Origin: Streptomyces sp. NBC_01549
GTDB lineage: Bacteria > Actinomycetota > Actinomycetes > Streptomycetales > Streptomycetaceae
NCBI RefSeq assembly: GCF_026339955.1
Contig: NZ_JAPEPW010000001.1
Coordinates: 7,585,001 to 7,649,000, forward strand
DNA length: 64,000 nucleotides
Reading direction: 5' to 3'
Shown here: positions 33,933 to 43,424 of the stretch, piece by piece
Layout of the letters: each line of letters begins with the position of its first letter
Numbering within the stretch: the first letter of the stretch is position 1
Notes under the pieces: generated by a model
The model's database searches: none
What the model saw: the letters and a program-made list of their open reading frames with translations, nothing else
Told to the model about the DNA's origin: nothing
Translations under genes and position numbers: made by a program

Positions 33933-34440
33933 AACGATCTACCTGCCTTGATCGCTTTGACAGGTTCCGGGGTGCGGTGGTAGGTCGCCGGCAGCCGGTC
34001 GGGCCGGCCGCGTTGGGCCCAGCAGGATCCTGCGGTGGGCCGGATGCCCAGCGGGCCGAACTCATCGAAGGCGAACGTGCGGTCCGGGAAGTGCTCCAGG
34101 ACGTGCTCGATCCGGTCGAGCTTGGCGTCGCGGGCGGGGTCGGTTGACTCCTTCCACGTCTTGGTGCGCTGGAAGGTGACCCCGCGGCGGGCCAGTAGCA
34201 TTCGCAGAGCCTCACGGCCGATGCGGATCACCCTGCCGTGGACTTTGCGCAGATAGGCGGCGAGTTTGCGGATGGACCAGCGGGTGAAGGGCTGGTCGAG
34301 TCTGCGGACCTTGACTGGCTCTGCCACCGCGCCTCCACGCACCAGATTGGATGTCGGTACACATCCAACCGCGCGCAAGTCCCGCACCGCGAACGGCAAC
34401 CCGGTGAACCTTCGCGGTCAGAGCACTAGGGAGGGTAGTG

Positions 34441-34959
34441 ATGGCCAAGCCCGTTCTTGAGCCCGCGGCGCAGGAGCTCGCGGAGGCGACGGCCAAGCCG
34501 CCGTTCCTGTACGAGCTCGGCCCGGAGGGTGCCCGGAAGGTCCTGGACGACCTGCAGGCGGCGCCGGTGGCGAAGCTGGACGTGGAGGAGAAGTGGATCA
34601 CGGTGCCCGCCGAGGTGGGTGATGTGCGGGTACGCATCGTCAAGCCCGTCGGTGGCCAGGACATGCTGTCGGCCGTCCTCTGCGGGCACGGCGGCGGCTG
34701 GGTCCTCGGCAACGTCGGCATGGCCTGGTTCTGGGACTGCTACACCACCGACCCCGCCCAGCGGGCGGAGATCACCGCCTCGCCGCTGCGGGCGAGCCTG
34801 GAGGAGCTGTGGGGCCTGCCGCCCGCGCTCGTCATCGTCGACGAGAACGACGTGCTGCGGGACGAGGGCGAGGCCTACGCCCGCAAGCTGAGCCAGGCCA
34901 CAACAGCCGCGATCGGGCAGGCCATTCACACCCTGCACACCGCACTGCACGGCAACTGA
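34441..34959 (+). pseudogene. Alpha/beta hydrolase (esterase) with large internal deletion
   Basis: ATG 34441, with GGGAGGG directly at the end of IS630-type copy 2. The N-terminus (AKPPFLYELGPEGARKVLDD, EKWITVPAEVGDVRVRIVKP) and oxyanion motif HGGGWVLGN belong to the HSL-type esterase family. The sequence then jumps to MAWFWDCYTTDPAQR, skipping the segment that should hold the GDSxGG nucleophile. The acid region LVIVDENDVLRDEGEAYARKL is present, then the frame drifts and ends at 34959 without the catalytic His. Non-functional. Confidence 0.85.
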
Positions 34960-35393
34960 CGGTTTCCCGCAGCTCAACCGCTACATCTGAACACTGTTCA
35001 CCGACCCCACAGTCACGATGAGCACTGTGGGCGAGCCGATCCACACGGTTGCCTTGGCATTTTGCCAAACCGTGCACGGAAGGCCGGCCGATTCAACGAG
35101 CCGAGCCAATCCGCGACCGCAGCACGTTTCAGGTGCGTCCCGGAACTCCTAACCGCTCGCCGACTCCGGCTTGCCTCTCCATGACGTACGGCAGCGTCCT
35201 GCAGCAACCGCAGCCATGTCCATGGGTCCGGACACGGCCGAAACCTCTGCCTCGAAAGGGCCCCTCATGAACCATCGTTCGCTTTACCGACATGCCCGGA
35301 CTCCTCTCTCCCTCATGGCCACCGCTACGGTCGCCACAGCACTCTTCGCTGCATCGGTCGTCCCGGCGAGCTCCGAAGAAGCCACTTCCTCGC

Positions 35394-36875
35394 CACGGCC
35401 CCGGCGTAGTTGATCTTTGATGGGTTTTGGGTCGTTTGCCCAGGGGGAGGGGTGCGAGTTGCCAGACGAGCGCGGCCTCTGATGATCTTTCAGGTTCCTA
35501 CGCCAGAAGATCGTCTCAGGAGCCGCGCTCGTGTCCGCATCCTCCCTGATCAGCCCTGTCCTTGGCCAGCTCACCGATCTCGCGCTGTGGGAGGCCGAGC
35601 TCGCCGCCGACCCTGTGGCAGTGGAATCCGCGCTGGTCAGCAGGTTGCGGCAGGTCCCTGACCGGCGTGCGGAGCGTGGGCGGCGGCATCCCCTGGTGGT
35701 GATCCTGGTGCTGGCCGCGTGCGCGACGCTGGTGGTCGGTGGTGACTCCATGACCGCGATCTGGCAGTGGTCCGCCCGCGCCCCGCAGGTCAAACTGGCC
35801 CGCCTCGGCGCCCGGTACGACCCGCTGGCCGGCCAGTACCTTGTGCCCAGCGAGCGCACCTTCCGCCGCGTGCTCGCCGACCTGGATGCCGACGTGCTGG
35901 ACGCGGCGACCTGCGCATACGTCGCCGACGTCGCGACCGGAAAGGCACCGACGCCCGAGGTCCCGGACACCCCGGGGCCCATCGAGCGCGAACAGCGCCG
36001 CGCCGCCCAGCGGGCCGTGGAACACCCGGCGCCGGCCGGGCTGCTGCCCGCTGCGGCTCTCGACGGCAAGGCCCTGACCGGCGCCCGCACCGAATCGGGG
36101 CGGGTCTTCCTGGTCGGGGCGGTCGACCACGCCAGCGGCGCGGTCCTCGGCCAGAGGCAGGTTCCGGACAAGCGCGGCGAGGGCGAGGCGGCCCGCATGC
36201 TGCTGGCCCAACTCGCCTTGTCCGGCCGGGTGTTCACCCTGGACGCCCTGCACACCACGAAGAAGACCGCCCACCTGATCACGGACCGGCTCGACGCCCA
36301 CTACGTCCTGATCCTGAAGGGGAACCAGCCGCTGGCCCGCGCCGCCGCCCAGGCGCTGCTGGCCGGTACCGACGCCGAGTGGACCGAGACCACCGAGGCC
36401 GAGGACGACCGTGGGCACGGGCGCACCGAGCGTCGCACGATCCGCACCGCCCAAGCCGACGACGCCCTCTTCCCCGGCGCGGGACAGGTCTTCCGCCTGC
36501 GCCGTGACACCGGCGGCCTCGACGGAACCTGGACCGGGAAGGAGATCGTCTTCGGCGTCACCAGCCTGCCCGCCCACCTCGCAGGCCCCGCTCACCTCAA
36601 CCACTACGAGAGGGTCCACTGGTCCATAGAAAACAAGATCCACTGGGTGCGGGACGTCACCTTCCATGAGGACAACTCCCAGGTCAGGACCGGCACCGCA
36701 CCCCGAGCACTGGCCAGCTTCCGCAACCTGGGCATCAGCACGCTCCGCCTGGCCGGACGAGCCAACATCGCCCACGCCCGCCGCGATCTCCTCAACCACA
36801 ACGACGCCTTCGCCGTCTACGGCATCTGATCAACTACCACGAAGCCGGACACAACCGAACAACGCCGGGGCCGTG
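35394..36875 (+). mobile_element. ISAs1-family insertion sequence
   Basis: 1,482 bp with terminal repeats CACGGCCCCGGCGT, flanked by the 10-bp duplication ACTTCCTCGC (35384-35393 and 36876-36885). ISAs1 elements make 8-10 bp duplications. Complete. Confidence 0.92.
35531..36829 (+). CDS. ISAs1-family transposase
   Basis: 432 residues from GTG 35531. Family signatures: RRAERGRRHPLVVILVLAAC, ALDGKALTGARTESGR (catalytic Asp), VFTLDALHTTKKTAHLI, HYVLILKGNQPLARA and the C-terminal HWSIENKIHWVRDVTFHEDN (Glu). Uninterrupted. Confidence 0.95.
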   Translation: MSASSLISPVLGQLTDLALWEAELAADPVAVESALVSRLRQVPDRRAERGRRHPLVVILVLAACATLVVGGDSMTAIWQWSARAPQVKLARLGARYDPLAGQYLVPSERTFRRVLADLDADVLDAATCAYVADVATGKAPTPEVPDTPGPIEREQRRAAQRAVEHPAPAGLLPAAALDGKALTGARTESGRVFLVGAVDHASGAVLGQRQVPDKRGEGEAARMLLAQLALSGRVFTLDALHTTKKTAHLITDRLDAHYVLILKGNQPLARAAAQALLAGTDAEWTETTEAEDDRGHGRTERRTIRTAQADDALFPGAGQVFRLRRDTGGLDGTWTGKEIVFGVTSLPAHLAGPAHLNHYERVHWSIENKIHWVRDVTFHEDNSQVRTGTAPRALASFRNLGISTLRLAGRANIAHARRDLLNHNDAFAVYGI

Positions 36876-37173
36876 ACTTCCTCGCAGCACCGCAAGCCGA
36901 CCGTCGTTCTCTTCCACGGCGCGTTCGCCGACTCCACCAGTTGGAACGGCGTCGTCAAGAAGCTGAAGCGGGACGGCTATCCGGTGATCGCCGCGGCCAA
37001 CCCGCTGCGCGGGCTGAGCAGGGACGCCGCTTACCTCAGGGAATTCCTGGCATAAGTAACACGATCTACCGGAGCAAGTGGCGACCTACCGAACCACCCG
37101 TAGCGCAATTCATGGCTCTGAGTGGATACCGATCAGTATCCATCGGGGCGAGAAAACGGGAGGGGATGAATCG

Positions 37174-37680
37174 ATGAGTGGCAAAATCTTCGAGAGTGAC
37201 GACGATCTGGGGTGTACTCGCAAAGATCGCAAATACCGGAAAGATGTCCACGCACGGTGGGTGGATATTCATCCCGAGCCTGTGACGTGCCGAACGCTCG
37301 TGGCTCTTGTCGAAGAGGAGGCGCATCTGCCGGTCCCGACAGATCTCCGCTACGAAAGTGGCGAGCCGTACTCGGTTTTCATGGTATTTAATGCGGACAC
37401 CGATATGACCGTTGAGTGGGAATTCGGACGCGAGCTTCTGCTGGCTGGCGAGCAGCGGCTCAGCGGTGTCGGTGATGTCCAAGTTTGGCCTTCCGAAATC
37501 CTTGATTGTGCACTCGTGTATATCTCGTTTCGCTCGGGTCGAGAAAGATTTGTTGTAGCCGCGTCGGCGGAAGCAATTGGCGTATTTCTTGAACGTACCT
37601 TTGAGGTCGTACCCTTGGGGTGCGAGGAAAGTTTCTTGGGTATCGAAAGCGTCGTCACCCAGTTGCTGAACGAAGCATGA
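37174..37680 (+). CDS. SsgA-like protein (SALP family)
   Basis: 168 residues from ATG 37174, with GGGAGGGG eight bases upstream. An SsgA domain covers about residues 25-160: TCRTLVALVEEEAHLPVPTD, GEPYSVFMVFN, MTVEWEFGRELLLAGEQRL, GVGDVQVWPSE, VYISFRSGRERFVVAASAEA and FLERTFEVVPLGCEE, all recognisable SALP positions. SALPs control septum placement and spore-wall synthesis in sporulating actinomycetes. The codons use A/T at third positions far more than the neighbours, which suggests acquisition from elsewhere. It stands alone between IS-rich DNA and a gene-free stretch. Confidence 0.85.
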   Translation: MSGKIFESDDDLGCTRKDRKYRKDVHARWVDIHPEPVTCRTLVALVEEEAHLPVPTDLRYESGEPYSVFMVFNADTDMTVEWEFGRELLLAGEQRLSGVGDVQVWPSEILDCALVYISFRSGRERFVVAASAEAIGVFLERTFEVVPLGCEESFLGIESVVTQLLNEA

Positions 37681-38580
37681 CGAGGTGCATTTTCAGGTAA
37701 ATCGCGCCGATAAGGCACGCGCAAGGCAATGAGCAGACCGATGCGGTAAGGATGGCTCGGGAGCAGTTGCGGCGTCGGCTATGAGTCGTCTCAAAAGCGG
37801 GCATACCGGCCTATGCTCGAGACCGCCTCGCCGTCGCTCTAGTCGGTCTGAGACCTGGTCCGCCTCCTTGTGAAGAAACCGGGCATGGACCCCTCTATCG
37901 CAGCTGGGATTGATCAGTTGTGGACGCCGACGCGGAGCAGGTTGCCGATCGGCTGATGGTTCGTGGTTCTGCGGCGCCTGTACGGTGCGGGGAACCTGGT
38001 GTGTGCTGAAGCGGAGGACTGGACGGCCGCAGCCAACCCGACGGGCGAGCGAGCGCGATCACGCGTCGCCGACACAGGGTTTCGAGGGCGGAGACCTGGA
38101 GTTCGCAGGGACACTCGTCGCAGGTCCGAACTGCCATCGGCGACCGGGGGCTCTGCCATTCACGCGTGATCCGGGCCGGACTACAGCTTCCGGGCGTCGG
38201 AACGTTCATCCCGATCGGATGGACCTGACCGCCAGCCGACAGCGTCGCGAATCGGCCGAAGGGTGGACCGGTGGCCCAGGCCTGGTGCTGGTCGCCGGGG
38301 CCCTTCTGACCAGCAGGTTGCCTGGACCCACTGGTAGCGGGTCCTGAGGGGACAGGGTCTGACCGCCTTGGCATGTCCCCAGCACAGCGACCGATCGCGG
38401 GTCCTCACCTGTCGTACCGAGTCACGGCACGAGCGGCAGTCGAGGTCTTTCGTCTTTCCCGGACGTCGGCGGGCATCCACCCCGTCCGTGCTTCCGTGCT
38501 TCCGTCCTCCCCATCGGGGCCACGATCCGGGGACCGGTAACATGTGGTCCCTAGTGACCGTTGCCTGAGGAAAGCTTCAC
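37681..38580. other. No supported gene
   Basis: About 900 bases with only overlapping low-quality frames in all directions. No RNA gene or clear repeat seen. It holds the promoter of the LAL regulator near its right edge. Confidence 0.5.
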
Positions 38581-38817
38581 ATGCTGAGCTCGATGTCTAC
38601 TGTGCCGATGGTCGAGCGTCCGGCCATGCCTGAGCGTTCTGTCGTCACGCTGGTCAGCGGTGACGGGAGCGGCGCTGGTGGGTGCGGCTGGACGGCGGTG
38701 GGGGCCGTCTCTTCGTCGCCTGCCCCGGTCGCGCCTACGGTCGGGGTGTGGGGCGTGCGTGTTGGGGCGCGGCTGACGGAGATGCCACAGAAGCTGGCGC
38801 GTGCAGACGTCCGATGA
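38581..38817 (+). CDS. 78-residue protein coupled to LAL regulator
   Basis: ATG 38581 with GAGGAAAG seven bases upstream; ends at a TGA that overlaps the ATG of the LAL regulator (ATGA). The sequence is low-complexity (SGDGSGAGGCGWTAVGAVSS, APTVGVWGVRVGARLTEM) with no family. Since the regulator has no ribosome-binding site of its own, this reading frame may serve mainly to deliver ribosomes to it. Confidence 0.5.
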   Translation: MLSSMSTVPMVERPAMPERSVVTLVSGDGSGAGGCGWTAVGAVSSSPAPVAPTVGVWGVRVGARLTEMPQKLARADVR

Positions 38818-41564
38818 TCGGCCGGGATGGGGAGTTGCGAGCCTTGCGGGGGCTGCTGGCGGATGCGGCGGCCGGGCATGGTGGGGCGCTGCATGTCCAC
38901 GGTTCTGCTGGTGTCGGCAAGTCGGCTTTGCTGCGTGCGGTCGCTGCCGAGGCTGCCGAGGGCGGTTTCAGGGTGCTGAGCACGTCCGGGGTGGAGACCG
39001 AGCAGTGGCTGCCGTTCGCGGCGCTGCAGTTGCTGGTGCAACCGGCCGTCCGCGGTGTCGAGAACCTGCCGGCCCCGCATCGGGAGGCGCTGAGTGACGC
39101 GTTCGGCGCTACGGAGAGCGAGCCGGGTATATACCGGGTTGCGCTGGCTGTTCTCGAACTGTTGGCGGACTCGGCCGCCCGGCAGCCGCTCCTGCTGCTT
39201 GTCGATGATCTGCAGTGGATCGACTCGTCCAGCCGGGACGTGCTCAGGTTCGTCGCCCGCCGTACCCGTGACCTCTCCATACTGGTCATAGGTGCCTCCC
39301 GGGTCCGCTCTCCCGACTCCTCCAGCCCGAGTGTGCACCCGGACCTCGCTCTGGAACCGCTCGGGTGGAATGCGGCCGGGGAACTGCTCGATGCCGGGGC
39401 GCCCGGCCTGCCGGCGCCGGTACGGGCCACGATCCTGGAGCGTGCCGCGGGTAATCCGCTGGCCCTGGTCGAGCTGCCCAAAGCGGTGCAGGGAATGTCC
39501 GCGCAGGTGGACGATCTGCCCTTGACTCAGCGGCTGGAGGACGCGTTCGCCGCGCGTACGGACTCGGCGAGCCGGGAGTGCCGCACGTTCCTGCTGGCCC
39601 TGGCCGCTGAGCCGAACGCGCCGCTGAACCGGCTGCTGGAGGTGTCGAGTCTTCTTTCCGGCTCGGAGGTCTGTGTGGAAACACTGCAGGAGGCGGTCGA
39701 CGCGGGCCTGGTCACCCTGGTCGGCTATACCCCCGAGTTCCGCCATCCGCTGATGCGCTCGGCGATCTACACCCGCGCCGCGCTCGCCGACCGGCTGGCT
39801 ACCCACCGTGCCCTCGCGGCGGTGATGGACGGCATGCCTGAGCGCCAGCTCATTCACCTGGCCGCCTCGGCGCTCGGCCCGGACGAGGAACTGGCCGCCC
39901 GGCTGGAGCGTTTCGCCGACGCGTCGCAGGCCGCAGGCAAGGTGGCGGCGGCCGTCCCGGCTCTGCGCCAGGCGGCCGAGCTCGTCCATGACCCACGCCG
40001 CCGGACCGGCATCCTGATCCGTGCGGTCGAGCTGGCCAGCGAGATCAACGACCGTATCCACACCCAGATGCTGCTGGACCGCGCCGACCCGGGCGTGCTT
40101 GGCCGGGTGGAGCGGGCGCGTCTGATGGTGGTGTCCGACAAGGCCGCATTCGAACCGGACGAGCCGCACCGGCGGATTCAGGACATGGTCACCACGGCGG
40201 GTGGAGCATTCGACGCCGGGAGCGCGGATGTCGCCGAGGACCTGCTGTGGCGTGCCGCCTCACGATGCTTTTTCCAGGACGGCGACACGCATGTACGCGC
40301 TCAGGCCGCAGCCGAACTGGATCGATGGAACCCCGATCCGGACGCCCCTCACGCTCTGATGGTACGGGCGTACACCGAACCGTACCGACACGGGGCCGAC
40401 GTCATCGCGCGCTTCGAGGCCCTCAGCCCGGACCGCCAGGACCGCCAGGACGGCAGGATCCTGCATTTCCTCGGCAGCGGCGCGATGGTCATGGGGCATG
40501 CCACCCGCGCCGCCCAGTACCTGGCGCTTGCCTCCGCGGCGTGGCGGTCGCAGGGGCGGCTCGGGCTGCTCGCCCGGTCCCTGGCCGGCAGCTGGCCGAG
40601 GGTGTTCCTCGGGCAGCTCGACCAGGCGCGCGAGGAGTCCGCCGAGGGGCTCGCCCTGGCCGAGGAGACCGGGGAGTGGATCGTGTGGCTGGGCCTGAAA
40701 GCGACGGCCGGACTGGTGGCGGCGCTGCGCGGCGAGACCGAGACCGCGGCACGAACAGTCCGCGAACTGCGCGCCCACAGCCTGTTCCCCGGTATGCCGT
40801 TCGCCACCGTGATGGCGCAGCAGACCGACGGCCTGCTCGCTCTTTTCGACGGCCGCCCCGTGGAGGCCTACGACCTCCTCGCACGCGCATTCGATCCGGC
40901 TGACCCGCACTACCACTCGGTGAGCCGCTGGCTGTCCGCACCGTACCTGGCGGACGCAGCGGTGGCCGCGGGCAACACCGGGCAGGTCCGTGAACTGCTG
41001 GCCGAACTACCGGAGTTGGCCGGAAGACTGCCCTCGGAAATGATGGTGGTCGCACACGCATACACCGACGCGGTACTGGCACCGGACGACACAGCGCAGG
41101 AACGCTATACCGCGGCACTCGCCGCACTACCGGCCGGCTGGACACTGGCGCGTGCCCAGCTGCACCTGCACCACGGCCGCTGGCTACGCAGGCAACGCCG
41201 CAACGTAGACGCGCGGCACCCACTGCGACTTGCCCGCGACGAGTTCGACCGGATCGGCGCGCAGCCCTGGGCCGAAATGGCCCGCGAACAACTGCGTGCC
41301 GCCGGCGAGTCAAGTGGCCGACGGCACCCCAACACGAGCGAGCAGCTGTCGGCCCAGGAAATGCAGATAGCCGAGCTCGCGTCACAGGGGCTGAGCAACC
41401 GGGAGATCGGCCAGCGCCTGTTCATCTCCCACCGCACCGTCGGAGCCCACCTGTACCGGATCTACCCACGCCTGGGCATCACCAGCCGGGGCAAACTCGC
41501 CACCGTGCTCGCAGCCCTCCACGAAGAACACCCCGAAACCGACCTGCCTGACAGCACAGAATGA
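38814..41564 (+). CDS. LAL-type LuxR-family ATPase regulator
   Basis: 916 residues. N-terminal AAA/NB-ARC-like ATPase: MIGRDGELRALRGLLADAAA, Walker A HVHGSAGVGKSALL near residue 25-40 and Walker B PLLLLVDDLQWIDSSS near 130. A long helical TPR-like middle follows, then a C-terminal LuxR helix-turn-helix (LSAQEMQIAELASQGLSNRE, FISHRTVGAHLYRIYPRLGI). LAL proteins are large ATP-binding activators, often pathway-specific for polyketides or other secondary metabolites; no such cluster lies in this window. Translation is probably coupled to the small gene upstream. Confidence 0.93.
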   Translation: MIGRDGELRALRGLLADAAAGHGGALHVHGSAGVGKSALLRAVAAEAAEGGFRVLSTSGVETEQWLPFAALQLLVQPAVRGVENLPAPHREALSDAFGATESEPGIYRVALAVLELLADSAARQPLLLLVDDLQWIDSSSRDVLRFVARRTRDLSILVIGASRVRSPDSSSPSVHPDLALEPLGWNAAGELLDAGAPGLPAPVRATILERAAGNPLALVELPKAVQGMSAQVDDLPLTQRLEDAFAARTDSASRECRTFLLALAAEPNAPLNRLLEVSSLLSGSEVCVETLQEAVDAGLVTLVGYTPEFRHPLMRSAIYTRAALADRLATHRALAAVMDGMPERQLIHLAASALGPDEELAARLERFADASQAAGKVAAAVPALRQAAELVHDPRRRTGILIRAVELASEINDRIHTQMLLDRADPGVLGRVERARLMVVSDKAAFEPDEPHRRIQDMVTTAGGAFDAGSADVAEDLLWRAASRCFFQDGDTHVRAQAAAELDRWNPDPDAPHALMVRAYTEPYRHGADVIARFEALSPDRQDRQDGRILHFLGSGAMVMGHATRAAQYLALASAAWRSQGRLGLLARSLAGSWPRVFLGQLDQAREESAEGLALAEETGEWIVWLGLKATAGLVAALRGETETAARTVRELRAHSLFPGMPFATVMAQQTDGLLALFDGRPVEAYDLLARAFDPADPHYHSVSRWLSAPYLADAAVAAGNTGQVRELLAELPELAGRLPSEMMVVAHAYTDAVLAPDDTAQERYTAALAALPAGWTLARAQLHLHHGRWLRRQRRNVDARHPLRLARDEFDRIGAQPWAEMAREQLRAAGESSGRRHPNTSEQLSAQEMQIAELASQGLSNREIGQRLFISHRTVGAHLYRIYPRLGITSRGKLATVLAALHEEHPETDLPDSTE

Positions 41565-42027
41565 ACTGCCACCGTCCCACTCCGACACGAATCCTCCCGT
41601 GTGGCTCGTACCAGCGCGCTTCGTGAATCGCGGTCGATCTTGCGCCGGCGGGACAGGCCGAGGGCGAAGGAGATCAGCGCCAGTCTCCGCTGCCTGCATC
41701 GTGGGTTGCTGGTTTCCCCATGACGTGGCCGACGTGGGCGGCGGCCAGGGTCTCGGGTCCCGAACTTGCCATCGGGTGTGCCATTGAGGTGATCACGGCT
41801 GTTCCGGTGGCGGACCAGAGACTCCGGCGACTGCGCTCAGTCGGGTCGTGTCCCACTGTGTGGTGCTGCCGCGATCACGACGAAGAGTAGGTCACGCACA
41901 CAATCAAGCGGCCGGACATTCGAGCTCGCCTGATGTGCCATCAGTCAGGGGCGATGGTCACGATAACCGGCGCGGAGGCCTGGCCTTGGCGAAAGGCGCG
42001 TCACCATGGGCGATAGCGCCGCAGGTG
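41565..42027. other. No supported gene
   Basis: 463 bases with no coding signal that I trust and no clear terminator. Confidence 0.5.
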
Positions 42028-42330
42028 CTATCGCCTGGTGCGTCGGCTCCTCCGCCCGGTCCCGGCCACAAGCAGAGTGTCGGCGGCCGCTATGGCCGCG
42101 TGCACGCTCCGGGTTCCCATCATGACGCACAGCGTGTAAGTGACGTCCTCGAGCTCGCGTGCGCATTCCAGCTTCTCGCTTTCGGCGAGCGAGATCTGCA
42201 GGGACGCGTAACGGGTCAACAGCCCTCTGACGACCTTCGGATCTGGAACGAGTAGCACAGCCAGGCTCTCTCCTTCGATGAGTACCTCGTCCTGGGCGGG
42301 AGTCGCGCCCGCTGACTCGTCGCTTGACAC
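42028..42330 (-). CDS. DUF5133-family protein
   Basis: 100 residues from GTG 42330, with GGAGG nine bases upstream; a longer frame to 42414 has no ribosome-binding site. Core motifs LLVPDPKVVRGLLTRYASL, ARELEDVTYTLCVMMGTRSV and HAAIAAADTLL match DUF5133, small Streptomyces proteins of unknown role often found beside regulators and stress genes. Two helices with a conserved YTLCV motif are predicted. Convergent with the LAL regulator. Confidence 0.8.
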   Translation of the reverse strand: MSSDESAGATPAQDEVLIEGESLAVLLVPDPKVVRGLLTRYASLQISLAESEKLECARELEDVTYTLCVMMGTRSVHAAIAAADTLLVAGTGRRSRRTRR

Positions 42331-42827
42331 TGTCTTGCACCTCCGGGGTTGTCGACCTGCACAGGCGAATGATCGTTTACCGCCGGGTGGTGGGTTGGTA
42401 TGCCAACATCTCACGCTCGGCGGCGACAGCGTCCGTGTGTTCGAGGCTCATACCGCTGCCTCGAAGTGAAGACCGAATGCGTACAGCCTCTGTGACGGTT
42501 TCGCCGCCCAGACTCGTAACACAGACAGTGCCATCCCTTTGGGGGTGACCGTGCCACCCGTAACGAGCGCCACATCGCTGGGGCGCCATATGGCGCTATT
42601 CCACTCAGTGTCACAACAGCCGTGCAAGCTCTGTCGTGTGTAGTGCACGTGAGTGGTCCGTCGTCACCAGGACACAATCTGGGTCGCTGACGGCTGCGTC
42701 CTGCGAAGTGTGTGTAGGGGCTGCCGCCTGATCCGGGCGCTCGCCCCGGTGTTGGGGTGAGGGCTCGGAAACAAGAACGGCCACCGGCTGATCTTCGAGA
42801 TGTCGAGCCACGAAGGAGATCAGCACG
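42331..42827. other. No supported gene
   Basis: 497 bases upstream of the DUF5133 gene. It should hold its promoter. No other gene or repeat recognised. Confidence 0.5.
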
Positions 42828-43424
42828 ATGACCGCACCAGACAGTCTGTCCCTGCCCGCCCTCGCGGAGGACAACCTAGGCGCGGCGAGCCCCGATCTGC
42901 TGCGCGCGACGGTCATGACGCTTGCCGACGCACTCATGTCCGCGGAGGCCGACGCACTCTGCAACGCCGAGTACGGGGAGGTCAGCGAGAACAGAGTCAA
43001 TCACCGCAACGGCTACCGCCCGCGCGAGTGGGACACCAGGGTCGGCATCGTGGAACTCGCCATCCCCAGGCCGTGCAGCGGGAGTTACTTCCCGCACTGG
43101 TTGTTGGAGAGGCGCCGCCGGGCCGAGCAGGCTCTCATCTCGGTGGTCGCGACTGCCTACCTGCTCGGTGCGAGTACGCGCCGGATGGAGAAGCTCGCCA
43201 CGTCCCTCGGCGTGACCCAGGCCTGTCGGCTGGATCAGGCCTGGGTCGCGGGGGCAAGCGCCGTCTCCTGAAACGACCTGCTCCACAGGCCCTAGCTGTC
43301 GAAGTGCCAGGTCTCGGCGATGGGCCCGCACCTGGACGAGCAGGTGGCCGTGTTCCCCAACCGGCCCCTGGGCCAGGGGCCTTACGCGTTCGTCTGGTTG
43401 GACGCGCTGACCCGGCAGATGCGG
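42828..43424 (+). pseudogene. IS256-family transposase remnant
   Basis: Starts as an IS256 N-terminus (DSLSLPALAEDNLGAASPDL, ENRVNHRNGYRPREWDTRVG, VELAIPRPCSGSYFPHWLLE, STRRMEKLATSLGVTQ), then loses frame near 43230. Further on it shows VSAMGPHLDEQVAVFPNRPL and GPYAFVWLDALTRQMR in another frame. The catalytic second half is missing. Confidence 0.85.

Larger units (their letters stand above)
32383..33969 (+). mobile_element. IS3-family insertion sequence
   Basis: 1,587 bp inserted in IS630-type copy 2. The ends share CTGTCAAAG a few bases in, and the flanks show GGG on both sides (32380-32382 and 33970-33972), a 3-bp duplication usual for IS3. Boundaries come from comparison with the uninterrupted copy 1. 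Unrelated to the fossil IS3 at 22.5-29.8 kb. Confidence 0.85.
31914..34328 (-). pseudogene. IS630-family transposase, copy 2, deleted and interrupted
   Basis: Starts at GTG 34328 (complement) as AEPVKVRRL, jumps directly to DQPFTRWSIRK because 291 bp (97 codons) between two CCGCAGACT repeats are gone, and is split by an IS3-family element after TYHRT. It resumes at about 32380 with HGITYFHGCYS and carries the same two C-terminal frameshifts as copy 1. Non-functional. Confidence 0.9.
31240..34426 (-). mobile_element. IS630-type element with cpt cargo, copy 2 (interrupted)
   Basis: Same ends as copy 1 in inverted orientation, flanked by TA (31238-31239 and 34427-34428). Length 3,187 bp. Subtracting the IS3 insertion (1,587 bp plus a 3-bp duplication) and adding back a 291-bp deletion gives 1,888 bp, exactly copy 1. 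The cpt cargo is intact; the transposase is broken. Confidence 0.92.
35267..37055 (+). pseudogene. Secreted alpha/beta hydrolase split by ISAs1 and 3'-truncated
   Basis: ATG 35267 after AAAGGG. Signal peptide RTPLSLMATATVATALFAAS, then SSEEATS; interrupted at 35394 and resumed at 36876 with TSSQHRKPTVVLFHGAFADS, SWNGVVKKLKRDGYPVIAAA and DAAYLREFLA, then a stop. It is a close paralogue of the intact gene at 54375-55214, and about 100 bases upstream are also similar. The Ser elbow and everything after are deleted. Confidence 0.88.

Noticed and set aside
35516..36799. 427-codon frame antisense to the ISAs1 transposase
   Set aside because: Mirror frame of a real transposase with no family resemblance.
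37895..38374. 159-codon minus-strand frame in the gene-free stretch
   Set aside because: Ser/Arg/Pro-rich, no ribosome-binding site, competing plus-strand frame of equal quality.
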